Shown: positions 41,240 to 49,875, numbered from the stretch's first letter. The stretch: 64,000 bases of DNA from Atlantibacter hermannii (GCF_009907385.1 NZ_JAAATR010000017.1:1-64000), one strand, 5' to 3'. Numbers and translations: made by a program. Notes: generated from the letters alone by a model not told the origin.

Positions 41240-41785
41240 ATGTCCGGGCAAAGTTTAGGCTTAATCGAAACCGTCGGAATGGCAGCGGCGGTCGAAGCCG
41301 CCGATGCCGCCATGAAATCCGCTAACGTCAGCCTGGTGGGCTATGAGTTAACCAAAGGCGGTGGGATGGTTACCGTGAAGCTGGAAGGTGAAGTCGGCGC
41401 GGTTAACGCGGCGGTAGCGGCAGCCATCAGCGCGGCAAGCCGGGTTGGCGACGTGTATGCCCACAAAGTTATCGCCCGCACCGCGCAGCATATTGAGCAT
41501 ATTATTCACTCTGAAGAGACCGTCGGCGTTGCGCAGCCTGAACCTGAAACGCCTGCCGCACAACCCGCACCGCAGACGGAAGACGCACCTTCACAGGCAA
41601 TTCCGGTGGTCAATCTGGATACGTCAACCAGCGCATCCTGCATGGATGCCGTCGATAACGCGCCCCAACCCGTAGCTCAGGAACAACAACCTGAACCCAG
41701 CGCGGAAAACATTGAGCCGGCAAAACCTGACGCGCCACAGGAAGTGACGAAGAAAAGTCCCCGTCCCGGTGGCAAAAAAAGATAA
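41240..41785 (+). CDS. BMC-H shell protein with long C-terminal tail
   Basis: A 181-aa protein. Residues 1-90 are a single BMC domain (SLGLIETVGMAAAVEAADAA, LVGYELTKGGGMVTVKLEGE, GDVYAHKVIAR) of the PduA/EutM hexamer type. Residues 95-181 are a low-complexity tail rich in Pro, Glu, Gln and Ala that ends in the basic cluster SPRPGGKKR. Tailed BMC-H proteins are known (for example PduK-like), but this tail lacks a PduK-type iron-sulfur cysteine motif. It is 46 bases after the SAM synthetase gene and is the last plus-strand gene of the locus. Confidence 0.9.
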   Translation: MSGQSLGLIETVGMAAAVEAADAAMKSANVSLVGYELTKGGGMVTVKLEGEVGAVNAAVAAAISAASRVGDVYAHKVIARTAQHIEHIIHSEETVGVAQPEPETPAAQPAPQTEDAPSQAIPVVNLDTSTSASCMDAVDNAPQPVAQEQQPEPSAENIEPAKPDAPQEVTKKSPRPGGKKR

Positions 41786-41802
41786 CTAAACCGCAATGAT
41801 AC

Positions 41803-41839
41803 CGCCGCGATAAATCTTCTTTTATCGCGGCTTTTTTTA
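41803..41839 (+). terminator. Terminator of the plus-strand BMC genes
   Basis: CCGCGATAAA-TCTTCT-TTTATCGCGG followed by CTTTTTTTAT. Confidence 0.92.
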
Positions 41840-41852
41840 TGTCTGAGAAATA

Positions 41853-41886
41853 ACAAAAAGCCAGCAGGCATAACCTGCTGGCTTGT
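41853..41886 (-). terminator. Terminator of the minus-strand BMC operon
   Basis: On the minus strand AAGCCAGCAGG-TTATG-CCTGCTGGCTT followed by TTTGTTATTT, 13 bases after the stop of the membrane-protein gene. Confidence 0.9.
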
Positions 41887-41898
41887 TACAAGGCAGGG

Positions 41899-42804
41899 TT
41901 AAAACAGGGGAACCAGGGTAAATAAACCAATAGTCGCCAGCAGGTTAATCGCCGTAGTCATAATGGCAATGGCCATCGCCGGCGGGTCAATATGGGTATC
42001 GCCGTGGATCAGGAAAATTCGCGACATCAGTTCGCCCAACAGCGCGCAAATTATCCCGACGATAGCTGCCCAAATCAGGCTACCCGACAGTACCGCCACC
42101 AGCGCAGCAGGCAGCGCAATATGATGCGATACCGGAACCTGAGTGTTGAAATGCAGGAAAATCAGCGAGAATGCGGAAATGCCAAACGCCAGCAGCGCGC
42201 CGTTACCGCCAAATTTCAGGCCTAAAAAGCCTGCCAGCAAGCCGATCCCCAGGCCCAGTACCGAGAGCTGCGGAATGCGGCTATGGTAAGGCATCCAGCA
42301 CTTATCCTGCGGTGGATAACAGTGACGAATTCCCTGCTCCGGTTTGCCAAACAGACCCGTTTTGCCGAAAACCAGACGTGAGACCACGCCAGAGATCACC
42401 ACGGTCAGCGCTACGGTATCGGTCCAGGCATTGCCAGACGGGAAAGCCGGGATCTGGTTCAGCCCCCACGCGATGATGTAACCACCCGCGCCGAAAATCC
42501 CGCCTACCAGCAGCACATCATAAGCCGCCAGACCGCTCAGCCCAGCGGTGATATCACGCCCGGAACCCAACTTGCCTTTCTTCGCCGCATACGCTGTCGC
42601 CGCAACCCCAGCGGCAAAACCGCCGGTGTGCGGTCCAAACAGCCCAAACGGAAAAGAAATAAAGTCCGATGGCGCGCCGGTAATAATTTGCACTACCGCC
42701 ATGGCGATAACCAGAAGCCCCACGAATTCAAACGCCGCCAGCGCGCCGATAGCTGCGCCAAATATGCCGCCGCCGAAGGCAACTAAAATATCTAAGCTAT
42801 TCAT
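41899..42804 (-). CDS. Predicted multi-pass inner-membrane protein of the BMC locus, unknown substrate
   Basis: A 301-aa, glycine-rich hydrophobic protein with about eight to nine membrane segments, for example ILVAFGGGIFGAAIGALAAF (6-25) and LAAYDVLLVGGIFGAGGYII. A conserved-looking PFGLFGPHTGGFAAGVAATA loop and KCWMPYHSRIPQ stand between segments. It is not PduF (MIP family) or EutH by appearance, and I do not recognise the family. AGAGG is 8 bases before the ATG. It is the distal gene, after a hairpin terminator that follows the activase gene. A substrate or product transporter is the natural guess, but this is inference. Confidence 0.75.
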   Translation of the reverse strand: MNSLDILVAFGGGIFGAAIGALAAFEFVGLLVIAMAVVQIITGAPSDFISFPFGLFGPHTGGFAAGVAATAYAAKKGKLGSGRDITAGLSGLAAYDVLLVGGIFGAGGYIIAWGLNQIPAFPSGNAWTDTVALTVVISGVVSRLVFGKTGLFGKPEQGIRHCYPPQDKCWMPYHSRIPQLSVLGLGIGLLAGFLGLKFGGNGALLAFGISAFSLIFLHFNTQVPVSHHIALPAALVAVLSGSLIWAAIVGIICALLGELMSRIFLIHGDTHIDPPAMAIAIMTTAINLLATIGLFTLVPLF

Positions 42805-42908
42805 CCAGCTTACCTCTGTAATTGGATTGGATTAAATGAAATAACAAAATAAGAAATGCAGACTGGCTCCAGATTTTTATAATTAAAATAATATTCGTGC
42901 GTGACAAA

Positions 42909-42937
42909 TAAAAAAGCGCAGCAATTTTGCCGCGCTC
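42909..42937 (-). terminator. Terminator after the activase gene
   Basis: Minus-strand GAGCGCGGC-AAAATT-GCTGCGCTTTTTT, 16 bases after the activase stop. It would separate or attenuate transcription into the membrane-protein gene. Confidence 0.8.
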
Positions 42938-42952
42938 TTATAACACCATTAA

Positions 42953-43870
42953 TTAACCGCCGATATGGCAGTTGAAGCCTAAGGATTCAACCGTTGCTTT
43001 CAGGGTTGCCATTTTAGACTCTTCAATACTTTTGGCATCGCCCATTGGATACTGGCGGCCCAGCAAGTTATATTTGTTTTCACCAAAGCTATGATAAGGC
43101 AATAAATGAATGGTATCGACGTTCTGCATCAGGCGGGCGAATTCCGCGATATGATGAATTTCCTGCGGATTGTCATTCACGCCGGGGATCACCGGAATAC
43201 GCACCACCACTTTGGTTAAAAAGGATATACGTAACAGGTTCTCCAGAATCACGCTGTTATTCACACCGGTGTTGCGCTCATGGATCTCCGGATCGATGGC
43301 TTTGATATCGGTCAGCGCCAGATCGACATAGGGAAATACCTCATCAATCACCGCTTTGGTGGTAAAGCCGGTCGTTTCAATGGCGGTATGCCAGCCTTTG
43401 GCTTTACAGGCTTTCAGCAGCTCGCGGGCAAATTCCGGCTGCGCCAGCGGCTCACCGCCGGACAGGGTAATTCCGCCGCCTGAGCGACGGTATAAATTCT
43501 CTTCTTTTTCCAGTTCGCGCATCACTGCGGTTACCGACATACGCTTGCCCTTCATTTCCAGCGCACGGGTCGGACAAACTTCAGTACATTTGCCGCACTG
43601 AATACAACGGTCGCGATCGATAAACCAGGGATTGCTGGTTGAAAGGGCCTGTTGGGGACACGTTTCAATACATTTCCCACAGCGGATGCAATCATTCTTT
43701 TTAAATAATAACTCTGGCTGTGGACGTTGTGATTCAGGATTACTACACCATTTGCAGGACAGCGGGCAACCTTTAAAAAAAGGAATGGTGCGAATGCCTG
43801 GGCCATCATGCAAAGAATAGCGTTGAATATTAAAGATGACGCCTTCGGTTTCGTACTCAACTTTATTCAT
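42953..43870 (-). CDS. Glycyl-radical enzyme activase (radical SAM)
   Basis: A 305-aa enzyme that cleaves SAM to place the glycyl radical on the adjacent enzyme. The radical-SAM CX3CX2C motif is Cys35, Cys39, Cys42 (FFKGCPLSCKWCSNP). A bis-ferredoxin insert follows with Cys61/64/67/71 and Cys89/92/95/99, typical of activases of the diol dehydratase and choline lyase type. GGGITLSGGEPLAQPEFA matches the SAM-binding GGE motif. It lies 107 bases downstream of its enzyme, with a perfect inverted repeat in the gap. Confidence 0.96.
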   Translation of the reverse strand: MNKVEYETEGVIFNIQRYSLHDGPGIRTIPFFKGCPLSCKWCSNPESQRPQPELLFKKNDCIRCGKCIETCPQQALSTSNPWFIDRDRCIQCGKCTEVCPTRALEMKGKRMSVTAVMRELEKEENLYRRSGGGITLSGGEPLAQPEFARELLKACKAKGWHTAIETTGFTTKAVIDEVFPYVDLALTDIKAIDPEIHERNTGVNNSVILENLLRISFLTKVVVRIPVIPGVNDNPQEIHHIAEFARLMQNVDTIHLLPYHSFGENKYNLLGRQYPMGDAKSIEESKMATLKATVESLGFNCHIGG

Positions 43871-43942
43871 AACATCACTCTATATTTGCCAGATGAATTA
43901 CCTTTTCAGGTAAAAATAAAAACCAGAAGTCGTGGGGAAGTA

Positions 43943-43970
43943 ACGGGCTATATATTGCTATATAGCCCGT
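43943..43970 (-). repeat. Perfect inverted repeat between glycyl radical enzyme and activase genes
   Basis: ACGGGCTATATA-TTGC-TATATAGCCCGT, 12-bp arms, 8 bases after the enzyme stop codon. The minus-strand continuation has no T run, so it probably acts as an mRNA-stabilising or processing hairpin that sets enzyme above activase expression. Confidence 0.75.
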
Positions 43971-43977
43971 TTGGTAT

Positions 43978-46530
43978 TTACGACAGTTGTTGCTCAGTAC
44001 GGCTGATGATGTCGTCCTGAACTTCTTTTGCCAGAACGACCCACTGGGCGCTGTAGCCCGCGACGCGTACCACCAGATCCTGATGTTGCTCAGGATTTTT
44101 CTGGGCTTCGATCAGGGTATTACGGTCGATAACGTTAAACTGAACGTGCATCCCTTTCTTATCGAAGTAGTTACGCACCAGGCCGCTGAAGTTACGCAGA
44201 CCGTTCTCGCCAGCCAAAGAGGACGGCAGGAATTTCTGGTTATAGAGCGTACCGTTGGAGGCGATAAAGTGGTCCAGCTTGGCAACCGAGTTGGCTGCGG
44301 CGGTTGGGCCAAGGGTGTCTTTACCCTGACGTGGAGATACGCCATCCGCCAGCGGTTCTTTCGCCAGACGGCCATCCGGCAGCGCGGCAACGTCTTTCCC
44401 AAACAGCACGTTCGCAGACACCGGGTAGATACCGGCCTGGAACTGACCGCCACGCGGGTTGGTGTATTTCTCAACTTCCTGGCAGTAGATCAGCGCACAT
44501 TTACGCGCCACTAAATCCACGTCATCAATGTCGTTACCAAAGCACGGCGTATTCTCCAGAATACGGCGGATCTCTTCATGACGGGACATCGTACCGGATT
44601 GCACCGGTGCCGCGTTGCCGGAGGTCAGTTGGCGATATACTTCGTTTTTAATCGCCGCCGGATCCAGCGCGCCGTGTTGTTCAATGATGCGTTTCACGAC
44701 ATCGTAGATATCCTGCTCGTTCAGCGAGGATTTCGCTGCCGGGGTGTGCGGGTTCGCGCCGACCGGATAACCAAAGTTGGCATCCAGCGCGCTTTTCAGC
44801 TCGCTCAGTGACAGTTTACGATCTTCGAATACCTGTTTCTGAATCGCGTAGACGGAGTCCCCGGTGTCGGCTACGCCGAATGCCTGCGGCCCGGTAAAGT
44901 TGTAAATCGCCCCGCCTTCCTGGAGGGATTTACCGCGACCGATACAGTCGTCGACCAGTGCAGACAGGAACGGCAGCGGGCAGCGTTCACCGTGGGCGAT
45001 ATCCACGCTGTTACAGGCTTCAACCAGTTGATGAACAAAGTGCGCCATCTGTTTCTGGAACGCAGTGTAGAAGTCGTCCATGCTGGTGTACTGAGTCAGT
45101 TCGCCCGTTACCGGACCCAGCTGTTTGTTGCCGACGCGACCGTTGTTCAGGGTAATTTCCAGCACTTTTGCGACGTTAAAGAACGCGGCGTCATGCCAGC
45201 CCTCGGTGCGGTGCGGCGCCTGCGGTTCTACACAACCGATGATGCAGTAATCACGCGCATCACGCAGCGAAACGCCACGGTTTTGCAGCGCCGGAATGAT
45301 CACTTCATCGTTGTACATCGCCGGAACGCCCAGGCCCATACGCACCAGTTCGCAAGCGCGATACAGGAACGCATCCGGGGTGCCCTGCCATACGCGGATG
45401 GAGAAAGACGGCTGCGGCAGACGCACGTGCGCGGTCGCTTCCATACACATGTAGCTCAGGTCGTTGGTGGCGTCGCGGCCGTCTTCAGTCTGGCCGCCGC
45501 AGCACAGGTTCTGGAACACCGCATAACCGGCAAACGCCTGGGCGGACACTTCGTCACGGGTTTTGTTGATGTCGTTAAGCTTGATCCAGCAGCAATCCAC
45601 CAGCTCCTGCGCGAATTCGCGTGAAATAGATTTGTCCGCCGCCAGGTACGGATACATATACTGGTCGAAACGGCCCGGGGAGATAGAGTGACCGCTGGAT
45701 TCGATCTGCAGCATGCTCTGGATGAACCAGAAAGTCTGGCACGCTTCCCAGAAGGTGGTCGCACCGTATTCCGGTACGCGGGTACAGTTCTGAGCGATTT
45801 GCTCCAGTTCGCGTTTACGGGTCGGGTTAGTTTCCTGCTGCGCCAGGCGGGACGCTTCTTCCGCGTAGCGATGGGCGAAGCGGATCGCCGCGTTGTAGCT
45901 GATCAGCACCGCATTATAGAACTGCTCTTTCTTGATATAGCCCGGCTCGGTGCGATCTAACGCTTCCAGCGCGCGGCTGACTTCATTGATGATGCCGCGG
46001 AAACCGATTTTCAGCACCTTACCGTAGTCAACGCTGACATGACCGACGCCGCCGAAGAAGTAGTTGCCGACGGTGAAAACGCCGCTCGCCATACTCTCTT
46101 TGGTGCCTTCAGACATGTAAGACGCCGCCAGAGAACTGGTGGTTTTACCCGGCCAGTATTTAAACGCCTCATGCAGATCCTGAGCGGTCTTTTTTGGGAT
46201 AATGAACGGGTCGGCGATACGGTGCTCCATCGTCTCGAACTCTTTTTCCACCCAGTCGTAGGAGAATTCAGGGCAGATTTCAGTCGAGCGAGGATTAATG
46301 GTTACCGCGCCAACGATTAATTCATCCGGGCGAATCGTCACCGGTAATTGATTAAAGATTTTTTCAACGACTTTTGCACGGCGCATAATCGCCGGCAGCT
46401 GTTCTGTTTCTTTATATGCTTCGGTTGCCAGCACTGCGCGCTCTGATTCCACATACGGCTTCGCCGTCAGGATCATATTTTTCAGTCTTACAACACGGTC
46501 AGTCGGATTAGAAAAGCCTTTCTCTAACAT
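43978..46530 (-). CDS. Glycyl radical enzyme, predicted B12-independent 1,2-propanediol/glycerol dehydratase
   Basis: An 850-aa glycyl radical enzyme. The radical site is Gly825 in VRVAGYSAQW and the thiyl cysteine Cys433 with Glu435 in IIGCVEPQ. Residues that bind diol in Clostridium butyricum glycerol dehydratase are found at the same numbers: His164 (GGVGHVSVDYG), His281-Ser282 (ESSGHSISPGRFDQ) and Asp447 (TEGWHDAAFF). The expected reaction is 1,2-propanediol to propionaldehyde. Choline trimethylamine-lyase CutC is the main alternative, but it should not keep this full set. About 60 extra residues, near 610-670, account for the greater length than free glycerol dehydratase. There is no long N-terminal encapsulation extension. 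GGGAG precedes the ATG. The activase follows. Confidence 0.9.
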   Translation of the reverse strand: MLEKGFSNPTDRVVRLKNMILTAKPYVESERAVLATEAYKETEQLPAIMRRAKVVEKIFNQLPVTIRPDELIVGAVTINPRSTEICPEFSYDWVEKEFETMEHRIADPFIIPKKTAQDLHEAFKYWPGKTTSSLAASYMSEGTKESMASGVFTVGNYFFGGVGHVSVDYGKVLKIGFRGIINEVSRALEALDRTEPGYIKKEQFYNAVLISYNAAIRFAHRYAEEASRLAQQETNPTRKRELEQIAQNCTRVPEYGATTFWEACQTFWFIQSMLQIESSGHSISPGRFDQYMYPYLAADKSISREFAQELVDCCWIKLNDINKTRDEVSAQAFAGYAVFQNLCCGGQTEDGRDATNDLSYMCMEATAHVRLPQPSFSIRVWQGTPDAFLYRACELVRMGLGVPAMYNDEVIIPALQNRGVSLRDARDYCIIGCVEPQAPHRTEGWHDAAFFNVAKVLEITLNNGRVGNKQLGPVTGELTQYTSMDDFYTAFQKQMAHFVHQLVEACNSVDIAHGERCPLPFLSALVDDCIGRGKSLQEGGAIYNFTGPQAFGVADTGDSVYAIQKQVFEDRKLSLSELKSALDANFGYPVGANPHTPAAKSSLNEQDIYDVVKRIIEQHGALDPAAIKNEVYRQLTSGNAAPVQSGTMSRHEEIRRILENTPCFGNDIDDVDLVARKCALIYCQEVEKYTNPRGGQFQAGIYPVSANVLFGKDVAALPDGRLAKEPLADGVSPRQGKDTLGPTAAANSVAKLDHFIASNGTLYNQKFLPSSLAGENGLRNFSGLVRNYFDKKGMHVQFNVIDRNTLIEAQKNPEQHQDLVVRVAGYSAQWVVLAKEVQDDIISRTEQQLS

Positions 46531-46578
46531 ATAAAACTCCCGAATATATTTTGTTAACCTTGCGGCGATGCCGGGGTA

Positions 46579-47154
46579 TTAATGAATAATGCTGGTGCCT
46601 GTCTGAGTAATAAAGTGACGTAATATTGCCGGATGCCCCATCCAGGTGGTCGCAGTAATTAAATTACCGTCCACCACGGCCTCATCATCTGCGGCAGTGA
46701 CCCACAGGCCGCCTGCCATCTCCACCTCGGGCTTCACCGTGAAATATCCTGTCAGTGTCCTGCCTTTTAATACCCCCGCAGCGGCCAGAATTTGTGGACC
46801 ATGACAAATTGCAGCAACAGGTAATGAAAAGTTCATTGCATAATGCACAATATTCAGAACCGATTTATTTAATCGCAGGTATTCTGATGAACGCCCGCCT
46901 GAAATATAAATGCCGCAATACTCCTGTAACCTTATTTCATCAAATGATGCGGTTAATCTGAAAAGATGTCCGGGTTTTTCGGTATACGTCTGATCACCTT
47001 CAAAATCATGAATCGCGGTTTTAATAAACTCGCCGGTTCGTTTACCCGGACACACAACATCCACTCTGAAACCTAACATGCTTAATGCCTGCCATGGCAC
47101 CATGACTTCATAGTCTTCAGAGAAATCGCCTGCGATAAGTAATACCTTTTTCAT
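46579..47154 (-). CDS. DJ-1/PfpI family protein in the BMC operon
   Basis: A 191-aa protein starting MKKVLLIAGDFSEDYEVMVP, with the nucleophile elbow AAICHGPQIL (Cys117-His118) and the conserved acidic residue near position 16. Relatives include deglycases, chaperone-like and glyoxalase-type proteins. Co-location suggests protection from the reactive aldehyde or repair of adducts, but this is inference. The ATG at 47154 is used; the open frame extends upstream into the preceding BMC gene without conservation. It lies between the permuted BMC gene and the glycyl radical enzyme gene. Confidence 0.85.
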   Translation of the reverse strand: MKKVLLIAGDFSEDYEVMVPWQALSMLGFRVDVVCPGKRTGEFIKTAIHDFEGDQTYTEKPGHLFRLTASFDEIRLQEYCGIYISGGRSSEYLRLNKSVLNIVHYAMNFSLPVAAICHGPQILAAAGVLKGRTLTGYFTVKPEVEMAGGLWVTAADDEAVVDGNLITATTWMGHPAILRHFITQTGTSIIH

Positions 47155-47164
47155 AAGCGAACTC

Positions 47165-47464
47165 TCAAAACGGGTTGTCGTCTTCCTCAATGATTCGCAT
47201 GGCTTCATGCACCGCCGCGACTTCGCCAAAAATGGCCAGGGTGGTGATGTGCTGAGGGCAACTGCCAAAGATTTCCGATACCACCACATTGGCGCTTTTG
47301 CTGGCTACGTCGGCATAAAAATAGAGATCCGGAACCGGCAGCATTAATAATCCGATGGCGTCGATGCGAATCAAATCCAGACGCGAACGAAACTCCCCTG
47401 GCATACGCCGTTTCAACATGGCCAAAATATCCGGGGTCGGCGCGTTTATGATTCGTTTTTTCAT
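47165..47464 (-). CDS. Circularly permuted BMC shell protein (PduU/EutS-like)
   Basis: A 99-aa shell protein. After an N-terminal segment (IINAPTPDILAMLKRRMPGE) the BMC core reads IDAIGLLMLPVPDLYFYADVA and HITTLAIFGEVAAVHEAMRII, the order seen in permuted PduU/EutS proteins. Such hexamers carry an extra N-terminal beta barrel over the pore. It lies 23 bases after the aldehyde dehydrogenase gene and 10 bases before the DJ-1-like gene. Confidence 0.85.
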   Translation of the reverse strand: MKKRIINAPTPDILAMLKRRMPGEFRSRLDLIRIDAIGLLMLPVPDLYFYADVASKSANVVVSEIFGSCPQHITTLAIFGEVAAVHEAMRIIEEDDNPF

Positions 47465-47487
47465 CTTTGAGTTACCCTTCGCGATGG

Positions 47488-49008
47488 TTAGCGAATATTC
47501 AGCGCTTCAACCATTACGCAGCGACGGTGGCGTGCAAACGCGCGCGCTGACGTAAGCCCTTCACCGGTCGGTCCGGCAATCGTAAAGGTGGCATGCCCTT
47601 CGCCACCCACCCCGATCCCCGCATACGAGGGACCATTTTTAACAAAGATGGTGGTCTGGATCAGGCGCGCCATTTTGGTCAGTTTTTCGACGTTGGTGGA
47701 GTGCATCATCGCGGTATGGCGATTGCCGTGCTCCACTTTCACCGCCAGCTCAATGGCTTCATCAACGTTGTCGACGCGTACCACCGGCAGGACCGGCATC
47801 ATCAGTTCATGCACCACAAACGGATGGGTTTTCTCGGTCTCGATTAAGATGACTTTGATGTCGTCGCCAACCGTAATCCCAAGCTTTTGCAGGATGTAGC
47901 GCGCATCTTTGCCGACAAAGGCGGTATTCGGCCCGGTGCCTTTTTCGTTAAGCACCAGCGATTGCAACTGCTGAATCAGTTTCTTGTCGCACAGCAGATA
48001 GGCACCGCTTTTTTTCATGCAATGAATCAGGTAGTCCGCGACCTGGTTCACCACGATCACTTCTTTTTCCGCCACGCACGGCAGGTTGTTGTCAAAGCTA
48101 CAGCCTTTGATGATGTCGCGGGCCGCTTTTTCGATATCCGCCGTTTCGTCTACCACCGCTGGCGGGTTGCCAGCGCCTGCGCCAATCGCTTTCTTACCGG
48201 ATGACATCACGGTTTTTACGATAGCCGGGCCGCCGGTCGCTACCAGCATATTGATACGCGGGTCGTTGATCAGGGCGTTGGTGTTGTCGATAGACGGTTT
48301 GGTCACCGTGACTACCATGTTCGCCGGGGCACCCAACTGAGCAAGCTTGTTGTTAATCAGCGCCACCGCGTACAGCGAGACTTTGCGCGAACGCGGATGC
48401 GGACTGAACACCACGGTGTTGCCTGCCGCCAGCATGCCGATGCTGTTGTTGATAATGGTTTCGGTCGGGTTAGTGGTTGGCGTAATTGACCCAATCACCC
48501 CGAACGCGGAGTACTCGATCAACGTTAAACCACCGTCTCCGGTAACCGCACTGGTGGCCAGATCTTCAAGACCTGGCGTTTTCAGCGCTGCGACGCGGTT
48601 TTTGATCAGCTTGTCCTCGTAGTTCCCCATGCCGGTCTCTTCCACCGCCATACGGGAAATAGCGCTCAGCACATCTTCCTGCAGGAAAACGTCGCGAATG
48701 CCATTGATAAACGAAGCACGGTCTTGCATAGAACAGTGGCGATACTGCACCTGCGCCAGGACTGCGGCGGAGATCGCCTCATCCATGGTCTCGAACGCGC
48801 CTGTTCCGGCGTTCGCTACCTGAGAGGTTGCACAGGCGGCGCGCCCGGAGGACTGCTGCGCCAGCGCCTTAGCGACGATTTCATCCAGGCCTTCAACTCG
48901 CGCCGTTTCTGACGTGGCGGGAGCCGCTGCCGGAACCGCATCCGGTGTTGCTTTGGTGAATTTGCTCAGAATGGTCGAGACAGCCTGAGCGATTTCAATA
49001 TCATTCAT
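47488..49008 (-). CDS. CoA-acylating aldehyde dehydrogenase (PduP/EutE-like)
   Basis: A 506-aa enzyme that oxidises propionaldehyde with CoA and NAD to propionyl-CoA. Residues 1-20 (MNDIEIAQAVSTILSKFTKA) form an amphipathic helix of the encapsulation-peptide kind, followed by an Ala/Pro linker. The catalytic cysteine is Cys311 in SFDNNLPCVAEKE, and a NAD-site stretch GAGAGNPPAVVDETAD lies nearby. It sits between BMC-T and the permuted BMC gene. Confidence 0.93.
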   Translation of the reverse strand: MNDIEIAQAVSTILSKFTKATPDAVPAAAPATSETARVEGLDEIVAKALAQQSSGRAACATSQVANAGTGAFETMDEAISAAVLAQVQYRHCSMQDRASFINGIRDVFLQEDVLSAISRMAVEETGMGNYEDKLIKNRVAALKTPGLEDLATSAVTGDGGLTLIEYSAFGVIGSITPTTNPTETIINNSIGMLAAGNTVVFSPHPRSRKVSLYAVALINNKLAQLGAPANMVVTVTKPSIDNTNALINDPRINMLVATGGPAIVKTVMSSGKKAIGAGAGNPPAVVDETADIEKAARDIIKGCSFDNNLPCVAEKEVIVVNQVADYLIHCMKKSGAYLLCDKKLIQQLQSLVLNEKGTGPNTAFVGKDARYILQKLGITVGDDIKVILIETEKTHPFVVHELMMPVLPVVRVDNVDEAIELAVKVEHGNRHTAMMHSTNVEKLTKMARLIQTTIFVKNGPSYAGIGVGGEGHATFTIAGPTGEGLTSARAFARHRRCVMVEALNIR

Positions 49009-49068
49009 CTTTAAATTCCTTACTACTCTTTCTCTGCCGACCGCGTCGCGCGCGTCGTCACCCGATGC

Positions 49069-49854
49069 TTAGATATACGGCGTCGTGGTGGATTTAATGT
49101 CCGCCGGATCTAACGTGGAGAGCAGTTGTAGGCCGACTTCACGCGCGGCAATCACCGCCTGGCGTACCGCACCGGAATCACCGGAGAAGGTAAAGATCAC
49201 TTCGTTGCTGAAGCTGGTGCCTTTCGACGGGCTGGCATAACCCACCGGGTCGATCACGGCGGATTTCGCCGCAGCGTCGGCAATCACCAGGCCGATCGCC
49301 GCAGGCGAGGCACAGGTCATCCCAAAGGATTTGCCAATCGGCGCGCCCAGCGCTTTATTCAGCGCGTAGCTGGCACGCGCGGTGTACTGGAATTCAAGGT
49401 GCCCGGCTGGCGAGCCGTAAACGTCGCCCATGGTGCGTTCAATTTCAGACAGCGCCACTTCAACCGCACGTCTGACGTCGGAAACATCAGACGCGCCGAA
49501 AATAATTAAGCAACCGTGTCCGCCACCCCCTTCGGTATCGCGGGCCAGCTCGATAGAAATAATTTCGCTGTTGGTTGCTTTAATAGCTTCATCAGCCGCA
49601 AAAATTTGCGGGCCTGCGCCAGTGCGCGCGCCCAGAATACCGATAGAGCGATATTTCTTGTCGATATTCATAACTTCATGCAATTGATTATCGACATTGG
49701 CAATCACCAGGCCGATAGTGTGACCCAACGCAGTGCCGACAAATTCCGTAATACCACAACCGGAAAAATTTGCCGCGTTATTGGCTTTCGGTTGCGCGCC
49801 GGTTTGTTTATTCATTACGTCAGATATAATCTGCTCAACAAGATTATCTCTCAT
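49069..49854 (-). CDS. BMC-T shell protein, PduB-like
   Basis: A 261-aa tandem-BMC trimer protein. The first domain has GCGITEFVGTALGHTIGLVIANVD and RSIGILGARTGAGPQIFAADEA; the second has ASPAAIGLVIADAAAKSA and GTSFSNEVIFTFSGDSGAVRQA, all very close to PduB. The N-terminal 30 residues (RDNLVEQIISDVMNKQ plus linker) match the PduB extension known to link shell and enzyme core. Encoded 21 bases after the BMC-H gene. Confidence 0.93.
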   Translation of the reverse strand: MRDNLVEQIISDVMNKQTGAQPKANNAANFSGCGITEFVGTALGHTIGLVIANVDNQLHEVMNIDKKYRSIGILGARTGAGPQIFAADEAIKATNSEIISIELARDTEGGGGHGCLIIFGASDVSDVRRAVEVALSEIERTMGDVYGSPAGHLEFQYTARASYALNKALGAPIGKSFGMTCASPAAIGLVIADAAAKSAVIDPVGYASPSKGTSFSNEVIFTFSGDSGAVRQAVIAAREVGLQLLSTLDPADIKSTTTPYI

Positions 49855-49875
49855 GATCAGTATCCTTTATTGTTA

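Noticed and set aside
43978-46530. Choline trimethylamine-lyase (CutC) as identity of the glycyl radical enzyme
   Set aside because: Length and microcompartment context fit both, but the full diol-binding residue set, the PocR sensor and the PduP/PduL/PduQ-like partners favour a diol dehydratase. It stays the main alternative.
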